From an uncultured Mycoplasmataceae bacterium (GTDB taxonomy: Bacteria; Bacillota_I; Bacilli_A; Mycoplasmatales; Mycoplasmoidaceae): a stretch of 30,208 nucleotides of DNA. Location: contig CASGBP010000018.1 in assembly GCA_949299825.1 (NCBI GenBank), forward strand, positions 1-30,208, given 5' to 3'. The notes under the pieces are model-generated. The model ran no database searches. It was not told the origin of the DNA and was given only the letters and a program-made list of their open reading frames with translations. This document shows positions 17,497 through 26,917 of this stretch, in pieces (positions within the stretch are counted from its first letter, which is position 1; every line of letters starts with the position of its first letter). A program made the translations under genes and the position numbers.

Positions 17497-19276
17497 ATTT
17501 GATGTTAGTTCGCTTACTAATGTTCCTCATAAACCAGGTTGTTATCTTTGAAAAAATGAAAAAAATGAAGTCATATATATTGGTAAGGCAAAAGATCTAA
17601 ATAAAAGGATGCATCAATATTTTAATAAATCTCAAAGTAATCGGATTTATAAACTTACTAATCAAATAACAGGGTTTGATTATATTGTTGTTGATGATGA
17701 AAACGAGGCATTAGTATTGGAGAACAATTTAATCAAAACTCATAAACCAAAATTTAACATTTTATTAAAAGAAGGAGGAGATGGATATCCTTACATTGTT
17801 TTAACTAATGATAAGCATCCAAAGCTTCTTTATACTAGAAAATATAATCCCAAAAAAGGTAAGTACTTTGGTCCTTTTGCCTCAAATGAAACTAATGCAT
17901 ATGAACTTTTTAACTATTTAAATAGAATAATTCCTCTAAGGAAATGTAATATCATACCTAGACAAAAATGTATGTATTATGATTTAGGTCAATGCTTAGG
18001 TCCTTGTATCAATAAAATAAAAAAAGAACAATATGAAATTCTTATTAAAAAAGTTGATGATATATTTAACAATAAAAACAATAAAAAAATTTTAAATGAA
18101 TTAAAGCAAAAAGAAATAGAAGCATCAAATAATTTAGAATTTGAAACAGCCCAATATTATCTTAAACTACAAAATAGTTTTGAATCAATTGTTCATAAAC
18201 AAACAGTTCAATTAAAAAAGAATATTAATATTGATTATGTTGGTTATTTTTGTAATGAACATGATATTTGTATTAATATCTTTAATTTTCTTGATGGAAA
18301 ACTTGTAACTAAACATGCAAACATTGTGGAATATTATGTAGATGTTAAAGAATCGATTTTAAGTTATTTAATGCAATACTACAATATTAACAAGGTTCCA
18401 AAGGAAATTTATATAGCTTTAGATGATAATGATATCCTAAATTTATCAACCGCATTAAATACTAAAATAGTTAAACCAATAAAGGGACCTAATCTTGAAC
18501 TCTTAACTCAATCGATTACTAATGCTCAATACTTCTATAATAAAAATAAGCTAATATATGATAAGAAAAATAAATTGCCATTCAATGCTTGTAATGAATT
18601 AACTAAATTATTAAATATTAACTCTGCTAATCACATTGAAATGATTGATAATTCAAATATTTTTTTGGAAACACCTGTTTCTGCTATAGTTGTTTTTATA
18701 AATGGAATGCCTGAGAAGAAATTATATCGACGTTATAACTTAGAATACATGGAACAAAAATCTGATTTTCATTTTATGAAAGAAGTTATCAATAGAAGGT
18801 TTAGCAAAATGATTGCAAATAATTATGAACTACCAAATATTTTTATAGTAGATGGAGGAAAAATACAATTAAATGCTGCTTATGAGGTTTTAAAGAATCT
18901 TAAATTAGAAGATAAGGTATGTTTGATAGGACTTGAAAAAGATAATCATCATAAAACTAAAAATATTGTTACTATAAATGAAACAATAACTCTTGAAAAA
19001 AACTCTGATCTTTATTTATTTTTATCTACTATTCAAGATGAGGTTCATAGATTTGTTATTTCATATTTTCAAAATAAAAGTTTAAAATCTAAGTTATCTA
19101 CTTTTTTGGATGATATTGATGGATTGGGAAATAAAACTAAAGATAAGATTCTTAGAATTTATCCCAACCTAGCAGATATAAAGAATGTTACAATTGAAAC
19201 ATTAGAACAAATAATGCCAAAAAAGGTAGCTTTAAAATTAAAACAAAAGGTGATGGAGGTTTTTAATAATGAGTAA
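17489..19276 (+). CDS. uvrC: Excinuclease ABC subunit C
   Basis: Makes both incisions in nucleotide excision repair after UvrAB loads it on damage. The 595 residues start with the GIY-YIG endonuclease domain (PGCYLWKN and VIYIGKAKDLNKRM, about 16-43). The linker Cys motifs CNIIPRQKCMYYDLGQC and LGPC follow, then a UVR/UvrB-binding segment with FETAQYYL, the RNase H-like C-terminal nuclease with FIVDGGKIQLNAA, and a helix-hairpin-helix region (DIDGLGNKTKDKIL) at the end. ATG at 17489 gives the expected N-terminus and overlaps the preceding gene by 8 bases; the end overlaps the phosphoesterase start by 8 bases. Length is normal for mollicutes. Firm. Confidence 0.96.
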
Positions 19277-19736
19277 GATTCTTATTTTAAGTGATACTCA
19301 TGGTGATAATAGCTGAACTAGTTTAGCAAAAGATTATGATATGGTAATTCATGCTGGAGACCATTTAAACTCTGCTGAATTTATGCAAGAACATACTAAT
19401 TACTATGTAGATGGTAATAATGATTTTGGTAATAATCGTATTCAAGTTTTTAATATAGACAAATTCAATGTTTTATTAGTTCATGGTGATGAATATAAAA
19501 TTAAAAGTAACTATATTTTTTTATGATATGAAGGTCTAGAAAAGCTGGCAGAAGAGGTTGATGCTAATATCATTATTTTTGGTCACACTCATAATCCTCA
19601 TATTGAACAAGTTAATGGACGAATCTATATAAATCCAGGTTCTTATTCTCGACCTCGAGCAGAACCTAAAAGATCATATTGTGAAGCTATAATTAATGAT
19701 AACTCAATTAAAGCAATGATTAAGTTAATTGATTAA
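19269..19736 (+). CDS. YfcE/MJ0936-family metallophosphoesterase
   Basis: A 155-aa calcineurin-like phosphodiesterase of the small YfcE/MJ0936 group. The metal ligands are in order: SDTHGD near residue 8-13, HAGDH, DGNND, VHGDEY and FGHTHNP, with NPGSYSRPR near the C-terminus. Enzymes of this group hydrolyse phosphodiester model substrates and some cyclic nucleotides; the natural substrate is usually unknown. Translation is coupled to uvrC by an 8-base overlap. The stop overlaps the stop of the convergent HAD gene by 4 bases. Family assignment is firm. Confidence 0.9.
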
Positions 19737-20614
19737 ATCTTAAGAAATTTATAAAGTTCTCTAACAACTCCATCATCATTATTATCATATTTAGTCATAA
19801 ATCTAGATGCTAACCTAGCAGCTGGACTAGCATTTTTTAAAGCAAAACCTCATGTAGCTCGTGCCAACATTCCTACATCATTATCTCCATCACCAAAGCA
19901 TATACATTGTTCTAGTGGTATACCATAGTATGAAGATAAAAATTCTAGTGCATTTTCCTTAGATGCAAACGATCCATTAATTTCAACAATTATTCCATTA
20001 CTCATTAGTTGTCATGTTCTCACAATTAGTGTTGGTGCTATCTTTTTAATTTCATAGATGATTGAGTTAATGTTTTCTAAATGATCTATATGTAACAAAA
20101 TAGAACAAATATCAGTATTAATCTCTTTATAATTTTTTCCAATTATTGATATATCACGCTCTTGTAAATGGAACATATCCATCATTTGAGCGGTATCTAA
20201 ATTTTTATCAGCTTTTTTTAGTAACCAACCTTTATTAACCCCTTCAATTAAACTATTATTTACATATTTCATCAACAAAGGATTATTCAATAGATCTAAT
20301 ACAATTTGTTTACTAAAAGTAATTGTTATTGGTTGAAAGTCCTTATCAGAAGGATTCACAATATAAGAACCATTTTGGTTACACATAATTGTTTTTAGTT
20401 CAAGCTGATTATATATATCAATTGATCCTTGTATTGGTCTTCCGGTAATCAAACAAACCTTATGACCAAGAGAACTAATATGTTTTATTTGTTCAATGGT
20501 TCTATTTGATAATTTTGATTTACTATTTAGCAATGTGCCATCTAAATCACATGCAATCAAAAATTTTTTCTCATCTCATGATTTATATCTTTTACTTACT
20601 TTTTTTTTAGTCAT
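19733..20614 (-). CDS. Cof-type HAD-superfamily phosphatase
   Basis: A 293-aa cytosolic phosphatase of the Cof/YidA (HAD type IIB) group, which typically dephosphorylates sugar phosphates, nucleotides or flavin and pyridoxal phosphates. Motif I is CDLDGTLL (about residues 22-29) with the nucleophile and acid Asp. Motif II is LITGRP, and motifs III-IV include the Lys of SFASKENAL and FGDGDNDVGML near 250-260. The cap domain between is of normal size. The start at 20614 includes a basic N-terminal extension of about 20 residues; it overlaps trpS by 8 bases, so translation is coupled. Substrate cannot be told. Confidence 0.9.
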
Positions 20615-21611
20615 TTTTAACCCCAATTTTTACATAGATCTCACTCATTTTATCATTGGCAATCTTATTTAATAAAGTAGCATTATTATTTAAAATATCA
20701 ATTACTTCATCATCACTAATTTGGTTTATTTTATTTTGAATATCCATAATTTTATCTACTACAACATTAATAACTTCCTTTTTAAATTCTCCATAATTTT
20801 TGATATTTGTGAATTGATCTTCAACCTCTTTATAAGTTTTGTTAGTTAAAATAGAATAAATGTTTATTAAATTACTGATTCCTGGTTGTTTATCACAATC
20901 ATATTTAACTATATTTAAATTATCAGTTAAAGCACTAGATATTTTTTTTGTTATTGAATCCTTGGATTCATTTAAAAAAATAACTCCTTTGTGATTTTCA
21001 CTTGATTTGGACATTTTTTTACTTGGATCTTGTAAATCAAGTATTTTTGCTCCTTTATCATTTATTAAAATATCTGGAATGATAAATAACTTACTTTTAT
21101 ATTTGTTATTTAGTCGTTCTGCAATATTTCTTGTAAGTTCTAGATGTTGTTTTTGATCACTTCCAACAATTACTAAATTTGCATCATATAGAAGAATATC
21201 AGCAGCCATTAAAACTGGATAAGTTAAAAGTGAAGTAGTTATAAACTCAGTTCCATTAGCTTTTTTTGATTTAGCTGATTTATCCTTAAATTGTGTCATT
21301 CTACTAAGTTCACCTATTGTAGTAAAGTTCAATAAAACATTAAATAATTCAGTATGAGCACTAATATCAGATTGACGGAAAATCATAACCTTATCTTTAT
21401 CTAAACCACAAGCTAAATAAGTTTTAACAATATTAATTGAATTTCGATTAATTTCATCAACGTTACCAGGACTTGATAATGCATGCAAATCAGCAATAAA
21501 AATCAACATGTTATATTGCTGTTGATAATCTACAAAATTTTTAATAGCCCCCAAATAATTACCAAGTGTTAAATTGTTTGTAGGTTGAATACCTGATACA
21601 ACTTTTTTCAT
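20607..21611 (-). CDS. trpS: Tryptophanyl-tRNA synthetase
   Basis: A class I synthetase that charges tRNA-Trp; in this organism it must serve both UGG and UGA decoding. The 334 residues show SGIQPTNNLTLGNYLGA (the HIGH-like motif is TLGNYLGA), FIADLHALS, the YPVLMAADILLY segment, GSDQKQHLEL, and KMSKSS as the KMSKS motif near 205. Length is normal. It lies 21 bases after the synthetase-like gene at 21633-22544 and overlaps the HAD gene. Firm. Confidence 0.96.
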   Translation of the reverse strand: MKKVVSGIQPTNNLTLGNYLGAIKNFVDYQQQYNMLIFIADLHALSSPGNVDEINRNSINIVKTYLACGLDKDKVMIFRQSDISAHTELFNVLLNFTTIGELSRMTQFKDKSAKSKKANGTEFITTSLLTYPVLMAADILLYDANLVIVGSDQKQHLELTRNIAERLNNKYKSKLFIIPDILINDKGAKILDLQDPSKKMSKSSENHKGVIFLNESKDSITKKISSALTDNLNIVKYDCDKQPGISNLINIYSILTNKTYKEVEDQFTNIKNYGEFKKEVINVVVDKIMDIQNKINQISDDEVIDILNNNATLLNKIANDKMSEIYVKIGVKND

Positions 21612-21632
21612 AATCTAAATTATACTCTAATA

Positions 21633-22544
21633 TTAAACTACTTCTGCAATGTTATTACCTGCAAAAATATACAATAATAACCTAGAAAAATTAATATCTA
21701 CAATTAAATAATTATCATCTAATGGAAATAAATCAATATTATTCAAAACCAATGAGGCATCTAAATGATTATCTTTAACAAACTTTTCCAAATCATCTCT
21801 AGTTGGACAAATATAAATAGAACATACTCTAGCTGATTCTTGAATAGAAGGAAAATATGCATATAAATTTGCAAATAATTTATTATTATAAATAGTTTCA
21901 TTATCAATTAAATTTATTTCTTTTTTGTTATTACCATTTACATCAAAAATTAAAACTAATTCATTTAAAATGATTTCTTGATTTATAGCATCATTAATTT
22001 TTAAAGTTGGATATTTTTTAGTAATTTCATCTACTGAAGTACAAGATATTTTTTTAGTAAAAGAATACATATTTAATTTTTGGTTTATTTTTCGATAATT
22101 TTTAATAGTTTCATTTATTCCACTAAAAATATTTTTAATAATTGTGTGCATATAATTTTTATTTGCATCTTGTACCTTTATTTTGTATTCAAAGATGAAA
22201 TGATATTCACTATGGTAATTAGTTTTATTTAACTTATAATCTCTTGTAAATTTACAATAATAAGATATTATTCCATTGTTTAAAAAAATATGATAATCGT
22301 TCAAATGCTGTAATAAAGCAAAATCCATATGATCAGTAAAAGAAAAAATATCTCCTGTTAAAGCATTATCAAAACTTATCAATCGATGTGGCTTCAAAGA
22401 ATATATACTATTGGTAATATAGGTAGGATCTACTTTTTTTAAAGAATAATTTTCAATTAAAAATTGTTCCAATTTTTCCTTTAATAATTGTTTAAAATGT
22501 AATACAACTAATTTCTCACTAATATGATGTTTTTTATTGTCCAT
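21633..22544 (-). CDS. Degenerate class II aminoacyl-tRNA synthetase / AsnA-like protein, 303 aa
   Basis: Not a known enzyme, but the plan of a class II synthetase core is visible. KLVVLHFKQLL with VDPTYIT (11-43) resembles the motif 1 helix and strand ending in the invariant Pro. CKFTRDY (97-103), then 7 residues and HSEYHFIFEYKIK (111-123), resembles motif 2 (FRDE..., H..EF...E.E). The C-terminus VDINFSRLLLYIFAGNNIAEVV (282-303) resembles motif 3 (G-x-G-x-x-R, then hydrophobics, then I..V) but lacks the glycines while keeping R288. This plan is closest to AsnA or the Asn/Asp synthetases. Missing ATP-site glycines argue against activity. It overlaps lysS by 11 bases and precedes trpS, within one operon. 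A regulatory or tRNA-binding role is conjecture. Confidence 0.55.
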   Translation of the reverse strand: MDNKKHHISEKLVVLHFKQLLKEKLEQFLIENYSLKKVDPTYITNSIYSLKPHRLISFDNALTGDIFSFTDHMDFALLQHLNDYHIFLNNGIISYYCKFTRDYKLNKTNYHSEYHFIFEYKIKVQDANKNYMHTIIKNIFSGINETIKNYRKINQKLNMYSFTKKISCTSVDEITKKYPTLKINDAINQEIILNELVLIFDVNGNNKKEINLIDNETIYNNKLFANLYAYFPSIQESARVCSIYICPTRDDLEKFVKDNHLDASLVLNNIDLFPLDDNYLIVDINFSRLLLYIFAGNNIAEVV

Positions 22545-24021
22545 TATAATCTTTCATGTGTGGAAATAATAACACATTTCTAATAGTGTCATTTTCAGTT
22601 AATAACATTACCAATCGATCTATTCCTATCCCTAAACCTCCTGTTGGTGGTAATCCATATTCCAATGCCTCAATAAAATCCATGTCCATTTCAACAGCTT
22701 CATCGTTTCCTAATTCTTTTTCTTTTATTTGTGATTCAAATCTTTCAAATTGATCAATAGGATCATTTAATTCAGCAAAAGCATTTGCAAATTCCTTTTG
22801 TCCAATAAATAATTCAAATCTTTCAGTAAAACGTTTATCTGAATAATCTAGTTTTGCTAATGGAGAAACTTCAATAGGGTGACCATATACAAAGGTAGGT
22901 TCAATACACTTTTCTTCACAAAATGTTTCATAAAAAGCATTAATAATATGACCTATAGATTTTTGGTGTTTTTGTAGTTCAATATGATTTTCTTTCGCTA
23001 ATTTAATTGCATCATCTAAATTAGTTATTTTATAAAAATCAATTCCCTTTACTTCTTTAATAAAATCAACCATATGAATTCTTCTAAAAGGTTTTGATAA
23101 ATCAATATCAAATCCTCGATATTTAACCTTACTTATCTTTAATGAATCTAAAACAAATCTAATAATATTTTCAACTAAATCCATTGTTTCTTCCATTCCA
23201 ATGTATGCAGTATATGCTTCCATTGAGGTAAATTCTGGATTATGGGTTGAATCCATTCCTTCGTTTCGAAAAATTCTACCAATTTCATAGACCTTTTCAA
23301 AACCACCAACAATTAATTTTTTTAACGGTAATTCTGGAGCAATTCTTAAATAAAAATTTCTAGACAGAGCATTGTAATAAGTAATAAAAGGTTTTGCATT
23401 TGCTCCCCCTAATATTGGTTGTAAAATTGGAGTTTCTACCTCTAAATATCCCAATGAATCCATGTATTTTCTTATCAATGAAACAATCTTTGATCTAAGA
23501 ACAAAAGTATTCATTGAATTTTCATTTACTATCAAATCCACATAACGGTGTTTTGCTCTTGCTTCTTCATCAGTTAAACCATGGTATTTTTCAGGTAATA
23601 CTTTTAATGATTTTGAAACAATAATAAATTTATTTACATTTAAGGTAGTTGCACCAGTATTTGTTTTCATTGGCTTACCATGAAATTCAACAATATCACC
23701 TATATCAACATTTTCATTAAATTCCTTTAAGATTTCAGGTTGTTCCTTCTTATTTATGTAAATTTGACAAGCACCAGAAAAATCCTTTATTTGGGCAAAT
23801 GTTTGTCTGATGTTCAATATTCTTCCAACTAACACTTCTTCATCTAAATCATTTGAATCATGTAATTCTTCTTTTGATCTTGATTCATATTTTTTAATAA
23901 AATCAGCTAAAGTTAAAGTTCTATTAACCCTCACTATTTCATATGGATTTTTATTTTGTTCTTGTAGTTTTTTAAGTTTTGATCGTCTTATAAGTTCTTG
24001 ATCATTAAATTTTCTTTCCAT
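22534..24021 (-). CDS. lysS: Lysyl-tRNA synthetase (class II)
   Basis: Charges tRNA-Lys. Of 495 aa, an N-terminal OB-fold anticodon-binding domain (about 55-150) contains VGRILNIRQTFAQIKDFSG, and the catalytic core follows. Motif 1 is SLGYLEVETPIL, motif 2 is IFRNEGMDSTHNPEF with the expected E and R contacts, and motif 3 is GLGIGIDRLVMLL near the end. Length and motifs are normal. A minus-strand TATAAT (24038-24043) lies 16 bases before the ATG. It is the first gene of lysS, synthetase-like, trpS, HAD. Firm. Confidence 0.97.
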   Translation of the reverse strand: MERKFNDQELIRRSKLKKLQEQNKNPYEIVRVNRTLTLADFIKKYESRSKEELHDSNDLDEEVLVGRILNIRQTFAQIKDFSGACQIYINKKEQPEILKEFNENVDIGDIVEFHGKPMKTNTGATTLNVNKFIIVSKSLKVLPEKYHGLTDEEARAKHRYVDLIVNENSMNTFVLRSKIVSLIRKYMDSLGYLEVETPILQPILGGANAKPFITYYNALSRNFYLRIAPELPLKKLIVGGFEKVYEIGRIFRNEGMDSTHNPEFTSMEAYTAYIGMEETMDLVENIIRFVLDSLKISKVKYRGFDIDLSKPFRRIHMVDFIKEVKGIDFYKITNLDDAIKLAKENHIELQKHQKSIGHIINAFYETFCEEKCIEPTFVYGHPIEVSPLAKLDYSDKRFTERFELFIGQKEFANAFAELNDPIDQFERFESQIKEKELGNDEAVEMDMDFIEALEYGLPPTGGLGIGIDRLVMLLTENDTIRNVLLFPHMKDYNGQ

Positions 24022-24037
24022 ATTTCACCATTAACTT

Positions 24038-24043
24038 ATTATA
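24038..24043 (-). promoter_or_regulatory. Candidate -10 box of the lysS operon
   Basis: TATAAT on the minus strand, just after the arcC terminator hairpin, with a weak GGTGA before the ATG. The -35 is unclear. Confidence 0.4.
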
Positions 24044-24069
24044 CTTACAATATTTATTTTTATACAATA

Positions 24070-24095
24070 AAAATAACCAACTTAATGGTTATTTT
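24070..24095 (-). terminator. Terminator hairpin after arcC
   Basis: A perfect 10-bp stem (AAAATAACCA, 24070-24079, with TGGTTATTTT, 24086-24095) and a 6-base loop. On the minus strand the right arm's T run continues into a T-rich stretch. It lies 32 bases past the arcC stop, isolating arcC from lysS. Confidence 0.75.
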
Positions 24096-24126
24096 ATTAA
24101 TATTTATTTAAATTCTAAAATAAGTC

Positions 24127-25056
24127 CTAAGCTGTTACTACTGTTCCAGTTTTACCAGCAATAGCATCCTCAACTTCTTTTAAGTCGGCAATGATTGCTT
24201 GACCTGTTGGATTATTAGTTACGAATGAGATTGCAGCTTGTACTTTTGGTAACATTGATCCTGGAGCAAATTGCTTATCCTCAATGTGTTTTTGAGCCTC
24301 AGCTACTGTCATTTTATCTAATCATTGTTGATCTGGTTTTCCTCAATTAATTGCAACTTTTGATACACCAGTTAAGATAATTAGTTTGTCTGCCTTTACC
24401 TTTGCAGCCATTAGAGCTAAAGCAAAGTCCTTATCAATAACACCATCAACACCTTCAAATCCATTACTTGTTTCAATGGTTGGAATTCCACCACCACCAC
24501 CAACAATTACACAACTTTTAGCATCAATTGATTTTTTAATTCCTTCAAGACCTAAAAACCCGATTGGTTTTGGTGAAGCTACAACCTTACGATAACCTCT
24601 ACCAGCATCTTCAACTACTACAGAACCTGGATTAGCAGCTTTTGCAGATGCTTCATCTTTATAAAATGGACCTACTGGTTTAGTTGGATTTTTAAAAGCT
24701 GGGTCATTTGCATCAACTAATGTTTGAGTTAGAATGTATTGTACAGGAATATTTAAACCTTGTCTCTTCATTTCACTTGCAATTGCGTTTTGCATATGAT
24801 AACCAATATATCCTTGACTCATTCCACCAGCCTCTGGAAAAGGCATATTAAATTGATTCTTTTTAACAACTTCTTCATTTCCAAAAGAATTTACAATCAT
24901 ACCAACTTGTGGACCATTTCCATGTCCTACAACAACTTCATGACCATCTTTTAACAAAGATACAATTTTTGCAGCAGGAATTTTAACTAATTCTTTTTGT
25001 TCAGTAGGATTATCACCTAGTGCATTTCCCCCTAAAGCTATAACTATTCTAGCCAT
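24127..25056 (-). CDS. arcC: Carbamate kinase
   Basis: Transfers phosphate from carbamoyl phosphate to ADP, the ATP-yielding last step of arginine deiminase fermentation. The 309 residues, normal for the family, contain IALGGNALG (4-12), VVGHGNGPQVG near 42-52, GGMSQGYIGY, PVGPFY, GRGYRKVVASPKP, VIVGGGGGIP, the VDGVIDKDFALALMA nucleotide-binding segment and FAPGSMLPKVQAA. Two or more in-frame TGA are Trp. It has its own promoter, a strong AAGGAGT ribosome binding site and a terminator, so it is probably transcribed alone and strongly. It looks less AT-biased and more Ala/Gly-rich than its neighbours, as expected for a highly expressed gene. arcA and arcB are not in the window. Confidence 0.96.
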
Positions 25057-25100
25057 TTTTTACTCCTTAAAAATTTATAATTTTTTAATAATACATATCT

Positions 25101-25131
25101 ATTATATTACAAGTATAAAAATTAATATCAA
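25101..25131 (-). promoter_or_regulatory. Promoter of arcC
   Basis: On the minus strand, TTGATA (25126-25131) and TATAAT (25101-25106) with a 19-base spacer, about 45 bases before the ATG, followed by AAGGAGT just before the start. Confidence 0.6.
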
Positions 25132-25143
25132 CTAACTACTAAA

Positions 25144-25638
25144 TTAACTTAATGATAATTTAAATTGATGGTAATAAAGAGAGGTTGATTTATTTTCAAT
25201 AATTTTTTCCTTTAGTGCTCATCTAGCATCAATAAGTAAGATTTTATCAATGATTTCATATGATACTTTAATATAGTAATTATCGATATTTTTAAAACTA
25301 TCTATTTTACTAATTAAATTTTTAATAAAATCAATCATATTTAGATTAATGATACTAAGATCAAAATCAACCTTATTCAAATCGTAGTTTTTCTTAAAAT
25401 TGGTTAATAAATACAAAACATCTACCCTATCTATATACTTACTAATGTTTTTATAAATACCATTAGTTGTTGAATAACTATTAAAAAAGTTTCAATTTTT
25501 TGTTGAAACATTATTATCATTACTTTGACTATATTTAGTGTTATTTTTAGATACAAAAATACCTAGTGTTAAGGAAACAAGTAAAATCAAAGATAAAGCT
25601 AATGAACCAATTGAAATTAACTTAGTATATTTTCTCAC
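25144..25638 (-). CDS. Hypothetical protein with N-terminal membrane anchor, 164 aa
   Basis: Not recognised. A GTG start inside the end of the 26647 gene (17-base overlap) gives MRKYTKLISIGSLALSLILL, a basic N-terminus followed by a hydrophobic span at about 6-30. It could be an uncleaved signal anchor; no lipobox Cys is seen. The remainder is Asn/Ile/Lys-rich and hydrophilic with repeated strand-like segments, probably outside the cell. Two TGA are read as Trp. Coupling to the preceding gene suggests the two products act together. The start codon is chosen for the N-terminal anchor and the overlap. Confidence 0.6.
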
Positions 25639-26647
25639 TTTGTACCTCGCTTAATAATTTTCTGTCAATTTTATAAGTAGATAAATCTATTAGAGAATTA
25701 AGATCATTTTCTAAATTTTTATCAAAATAGAATTGTCGCTCTAATCGAAAATTTCGGATTTTATTATGATAATCAATACCAAATTCATAGGTTATAATTC
25801 CAATTGTTTCTAATGGAAAATATATACCATTGGATGCATATTTATCATGAATCAATGTTTTAGTTAAATTATCATAAACCAAAGGAACATTTATTGTTAA
25901 ATCTGCTTCTCTTTCATAAATGTAAATATCAGCTAAATTTAAACTTATTTCCTTAAATTCAGTTTCATTTTTAAAACGATATTTAATTGTTATTTTTTGA
26001 TTAGTAATTAATAATAATTCCTCATCATTTTTTCTAATTTTTATTAATTTATTTATTAAAGAATTGCTAAAAAGATTGTAGGTATATAAATCAATTATTG
26101 CTGGGTCATCATTTTTTAATGCTAAATCTAAACTACTATGAGTTTCATCCAAGTTATAAAAATTTGAAAATGAAAAACTAGAACTATTAATTGAACTTGA
26201 TATCTCATTATTAAATTTATCAAAATCAGATTGAGTCGCTTGGATTGTATAACTATTTAATATGTTATTGTCAAAACTTGGACTAATACTAAAATTGATG
26301 TTTTTATAAGTTATGTATGAATTAAAAAAACTGCTATTAGCTACATATACATCAAATTTAAAACAATATTGATTAATGATGTAAGCTTGTTGATTATCAA
26401 ATGATTTACTTAATATCTTGTCCTTATAGACTAGATTTATATTTTCTACACTTGCAAAAAAAGTTTGAAAATTTAATTTAAAACTATTAGGTGGCAAATA
26501 AAAATTACCATAAATATAAAAATCCCCCTCAAAACTTCAACTATTATATGTATCAACAACCTTATAATCACCTAACCAAGAGTGGAATAATTTACTGGGC
26601 TTAGATGTAGACAGCTCAGGATAAGTAGGTTTAATATAATAACTCAT
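25622..26647 (-). CDS. Hypothetical protein, 341 aa
   Basis: Not recognised. It is soluble-looking, rich in Asn, Ser, Phe and Tyr, with many short beta-type stretches and no signal peptide or membrane span. ATG at 26647 is preceded by AAAGGTAAG, a modest ribosome binding site; starting at the later residues near 26497 would drop a well-formed N-terminus containing TGA-coded Trp. The C-terminal 40 residues are charged and helical. A possible 24-codon upstream frame (26631-26705) overlaps its start. It forms a two-gene unit with the anchored protein at 25144-25638. Composition suggests a lineage-specific protein. Confidence 0.6.
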
Positions 26648-26705
26648 ATCTTACCTTTATATGATTATTGGTTGGTTTTCATTTATTTTCGTTTTTTTTA
26701 TACAT
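26631..26705 (-). CDS. Possible 24-residue upstream leader ORF
   Basis: An ATG at 26703-26705 follows AAAGGAG at a 6-7 base spacing, better than the ribosome binding site of the following gene. The frame runs 24 codons, with one TGA as Trp, and ends 17 bases inside the 341-aa gene. It could be a translated leader that couples initiation, or a chance frame. The peptide is basic and has no recognisable motif. Confidence 0.25.
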
Positions 26706-26831
26706 AATGTACTCCTTTAAACTGCAATTTGTCCCTCTATATACTATTAGGTTAAAAAAAATTCTAATTTTTACCTTTTTAATGTATTTTGAAAATAAAT
26801 GTAATAAAAATTAACTAATTTTGTGTAGTAA

Positions 26832-26856
26832 GTATCTAAATTTATAATTTAGATAC
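26832..26856. promoter_or_regulatory. Perfect palindrome in the RNase Y promoter (possible operator)
   Basis: GTATCTAAATT (26832-26842) and its exact inverse AATTTAGATAC (26846-26856) are separated by TAT. They cover the expected -35 region of the rny promoter, whose -10 is at 26865. A third copy of the core ATCTAAAT follows at 26869-26876. It may bind a dimeric regulator or form a hairpin. Confidence 0.5.
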
Positions 26857-26864
26857 AATTTTGA

Positions 26865-26870
26865 TATAAT
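26865..26870 (+). promoter_or_regulatory. Candidate -10 box of rny
   Basis: TATAAT, 47 bases before the rny ATG. The -35 position falls in the centre of the palindrome at 26832-26856. The 270-base gap upstream (26648-26917) otherwise holds only the minus-strand start signals of the 26647 gene and AT-rich DNA. Confidence 0.5.
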
Positions 26871-26917
26871 CTAAATAGCATTTAAAATGATTTTATTCTC
26901 ATTTAAGATACATTCCT

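Noticed and set aside
22556..24001. Plus-strand open frames within lysS.
   Set aside because: Antisense shadows of a full-length lysyl-tRNA synthetase.
24386..24954. Plus-strand open frames within arcC.
   Set aside because: Antisense shadows of carbamate kinase; Pro/His-rich composition is the complement of Gly-rich loops.
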